NCBI GenBank assembly: GCA_021792815.1
Contig: JAJYTX010000108.1
Location: 1-7,627, forward strand
Direction of reading: 5' to 3'
DNA length: 7,627 bases
Origin: Pseudomonadota bacterium
GTDB taxonomy: Bacteria; Pseudomonadota; Gammaproteobacteria; Steroidobacterales; Steroidobacteraceae
The notes beneath the pieces are model-generated. The model was not told the origin of the DNA. It worked only from the letters and a program-made list of their open reading frames with translations, and made no database searches. Each line of letters starts with the position of its first letter. Positions within the stretch are counted from its first letter, which is position 1. Position numbers and translations under genes: made by a program. Of the stretch, positions 5,935 through 7,627 are shown piece after piece.

Positions 5935-6012
5935 GGCTGCCGCGCGGGCAGCGTTGAGTTCGCAGGGTGTGCCCGGTGGGCGATGGCGTCTGCGGCGCAC
6001 CGGAGTGCAGAC

Positions 6013-6016
6013 GAGG
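6013..6016 (+). promoter_or_regulatory. Ribosome-binding site deciding a GTG start
   Basis: GAGG lies seven bases before the GTG at 6024, which directly opens a signal peptide. This makes it a better start than the in-frame ATG at 5967, whose extra 19 residues would precede that signal. Confidence 0.6.
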
Positions 6017-6023
6017 TGCAGGG

Positions 6024-6671
6024 GTGAGAGCCGTTCATTCGAGAGTTCCGTTCGCGGTGGCCGCCGCCGGCGTGCTGACGGTCCTGTGTCTGTCGGGGCT
6101 GGGCATTCCGGGGGTGGCGGTCGCCGGCGTGCACCCGCCGGCACATTCCCCGGGGCGGCTGCCCGGGGATCATCCGCCTCCGCGCTGGATGCTGCTGAAG
6201 CCGCCGCCGGTGCCGACGCCGGGTCATCCCGGACCGGACATGCGCGACCATGCTGCCGGACCGCCGCTGTCAGCGGCGCTCGCGGTGGCGAAGGCGGCTC
6301 TGGCGGCCTGCACGGCCGAGGGCCATGCGGTCGGGGTGGCCGTCATCGACTCCAGCGGCGAGCCTCGCGTGGCGCTCGTGGCCGATGGCGCGCTCGGGGG
6401 CAATGTCTATACGGCGGTGCGCAAGGGATTGACCGCGCTGGCGTTCCAGGAGCCGACATCGCAGGTCAGTGCGCAACTGCAGACGCATCAGATCGATCCG
6501 AGACGGATCACGGCTGACATGGTCCCTTGGGCGGGTGCGGTGCCCTTGTGGCGCGAGGGCCGCGTCGTGGGCGCGGTGGCGGTGAGCGGCTCGAAGAGCA
6601 CGCAGGACGAGGCCTGCGCCCGGGCGGGCCGAGAGGTTTTTGTGCGCCGCCTGGCGGCGCGTCGCAAGTGA
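6024..6671 (+). CDS. Secreted GlcG/HbpS-like protein with proline-rich linker
   Basis: A 215-residue exported protein. Residues 1-34 form a long signal peptide (MRAVHSR, then a hydrophobic stretch to AVA-G). About 37-81 is a linker rich in Pro, Gly and His (PPAHSPG, DHPPPRWMLLKPPPVPTPGH). The GlcG/HbpS domain occupies about 82-208: LSAALAVAKAALAACTAEG, VGVAVIDSSGEPRVALVADGA, YTAVRKGLTALAFQEPTS, then GAVPLWREGRVVGAVAVSGS and QDEACARAG. The last two are the classic ending of this family. The domain is complete, unlike the truncated relative at the left edge. Family members are small homo-oligomers; HbpS binds heme, but GlcG proteins have no settled function. It lies 175 bp after the receptor and 30 bp before the EthD-like gene, and is probably co-transcribed with both. 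A periplasmic binding or carrier role beside the receptor is an inference. Confidence 0.85.
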   Translation: MRAVHSRVPFAVAAAGVLTVLCLSGLGIPGVAVAGVHPPAHSPGRLPGDHPPPRWMLLKPPPVPTPGHPGPDMRDHAAGPPLSAALAVAKAALAACTAEGHAVGVAVIDSSGEPRVALVADGALGGNVYTAVRKGLTALAFQEPTSQVSAQLQTHQIDPRRITADMVPWAGAVPLWREGRVVGAVAVSGSKSTQDEACARAGREVFVRRLAARRK

Positions 6672-6701
6672 CGCGGCGGGTGTTTTGATGACGGAATTCG
6701 C

Positions 6702-7568
6702 ATGACCCAGCACATCAAGTTTCTGATCTGCGCCCGGCGCAGGCGAGAGGATACCCAGCAGCGCTATTTCTATGAGTGGGGCAACATCCACGTGGCGCTG
6801 ATGCTGACGACGCCCGAGGTGATGCGGGTCTTCAGGCGCTATGTGCAGCATTACGCCATTTCCGGCGTGACCGACGAGATGCTGCCGATTCCGCTGTCGC
6901 CGATGCAATGGGACAACATGGCCGATCATTGGGTGGACGGCTACGAGGACTTTCTCACCTCGCTCAACGCCGAAGGCTACGTGCAGCGGATGCAGCCGCA
7001 CGTGTTCGGGGACCGGGCGTTCGTGCTGGCGCTGACCCGCGGCAAGGTCCTGTACGAGATCCCTGGCTTCCGTTCGGGCGGTGTCAAGCTGATCCACTGG
7101 CTGCGCAGCAAGCCCGGTCTCAGCCAGGCGGAATTCAACCGCCGGTGGCGCGAGCGCTATGCGCCGGCGTTTCTCGAAGCGGTGGCCGGCAGGGCGCGGG
7201 TTCGCAAGTATGTGCGCAATGAGCTGCTCGATCTCGACGCGCGGGTGTTCCGAGGCAGTCTGTTCGAAGCCGGGGCGGTCGGGGGCTATTCAGGCGTGGA
7301 GGAATTGTGGTTCCCGGACGTCGAGTCGCTGGCGCAGCTGCGGGGCGAGGCGGCGCTGTACGCTGCGGTACGCGACGGCATGGCAGAGTTCGTCGACCTG
7401 GAACGCTCGTTCTCTATGGTCACGACCGAGCGGGTGGTGTATGACTTCGTGACACCGTCGGAAATGAGCCCGCCGCCGGCCGTGCTCGATCCGGGCAGCC
7501 TGGAGGCGAAGGTGATCGGCCAGGGCTATCGTGATTGGAACCTTCCGCGGCCGGTCGCGGATGTGTGA
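6702..7568 (+). CDS. EthD-domain-like protein with two tandem domains
   Basis: A 288-residue soluble protein without a signal peptide, presumably cytoplasmic. The ATG at 6702 follows a weak ACGGAA site (6691-6696). It reads as two ferredoxin-like (dimeric alpha/beta-barrel) halves: about 5-119 (IKFLICARRRREDTQQRYF, EWGNIHVALM, then DRAFVLALTRGKVLYE) and about 127-250 (VKLIHWLRSKPGLSQAEF, NRRWRERYAPAFLEAV, then GVEELWFPDVESL and VVYDF). The second half resembles EthD, a small protein needed for ethyl tert-butyl ether breakdown in Rhodococcus whose exact role is unclear; this fold also serves as decarboxylase, cyclase and monooxygenase accessory domains. EthD proteins are usually about 100 residues, so this is a duplicated version. 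A tail from 251 (SPPPAVLDPGSLEAKVIGQG, ending DWNLPRPVADV) belongs to neither half. It is the last gene of the receptor operon. A part in processing the imported compound is inferred from context only. Confidence 0.72.
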   Translation: MTQHIKFLICARRRREDTQQRYFYEWGNIHVALMLTTPEVMRVFRRYVQHYAISGVTDEMLPIPLSPMQWDNMADHWVDGYEDFLTSLNAEGYVQRMQPHVFGDRAFVLALTRGKVLYEIPGFRSGGVKLIHWLRSKPGLSQAEFNRRWRERYAPAFLEAVAGRARVRKYVRNELLDLDARVFRGSLFEAGAVGGYSGVEELWFPDVESLAQLRGEAALYAAVRDGMAEFVDLERSFSMVTTERVVYDFVTPSEMSPPPAVLDPGSLEAKVIGQGYRDWNLPRPVADV

Positions 7569-7599
7569 GGAGCGGGCGCGGGCGGTGAGCGATGTGCCA

Positions 7600-7622
7600 C
7601 CCGGCCCGCGCGGCCCGCCGGG
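7600..7622 (+). terminator. GC-rich hairpin after the EthD-like gene
   Basis: CCCGGC (7600-7605) and GCCGGG (7617-7622) can pair 31 bases after the stop. The window ends here, so it is not known whether a T-run follows. It could end the receptor operon. Confidence 0.25.
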
Positions 7623-7627
7623 CGGGC

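Overview
The window is GC-rich, has short intergenic spaces and uses GTG as well as ATG starts. It encodes families typical of metabolically versatile proteobacteria of the sphingomonad or Steroidobacter/Solimonas kind: a TonB-dependent receptor with an 'EITITAEKRKENLE' N-terminus, a NodD/LinR-type LysR regulator, secreted GlcG/HbpS-like proteins, a DoxX membrane protein, a fumarylacetoacetate hydrolase (FAH) family enzyme and an EthD-like protein. The exact taxon cannot be fixed from sequence alone. No RNA gene, CRISPR array or mobile element was seen.

Layout, left to right. A secreted GlcG/HbpS-like gene (minus strand) runs off the left edge. About 400 bp further right, and divergent from it, is the LysR regulator (plus). 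It converges with an FAH-family gene (minus) that carries a single-base frameshift near its 3' end and lacks several usual active-site residues. Divergent from that is a four-helix DoxX protein (plus). Then comes a probable operon (plus): a 797-residue TonB-dependent outer-membrane receptor, a second secreted GlcG/HbpS-like protein with a proline-rich linker, and a double-domain EthD-like protein.

The main new observation is regulatory. Three intergenic regions each hold a 45-bp box built as ATC-N9-GAT, 7 bp, ATC-N9-GAT (one ATC is ATG in the first copy). The modules repeat every 22 bp. The boxes lie at 384-428, 2710-2754 and 3352-3396, upstream of the left GlcG-like gene, DoxX and the TonB receptor. 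In all three a -10-like hexamer begins exactly 20 positions beyond the box edge facing the gene. This is the architecture of the rhizobial nod box bound by NodD, and the only regulator in the window belongs to the NodD/LinR branch of the LysR family. The simplest reading is a local, inducer-dependent regulon that couples outer-membrane uptake of an unknown, possibly aromatic or other hydrophobic, compound to its processing. The substrate and inducer are not known.
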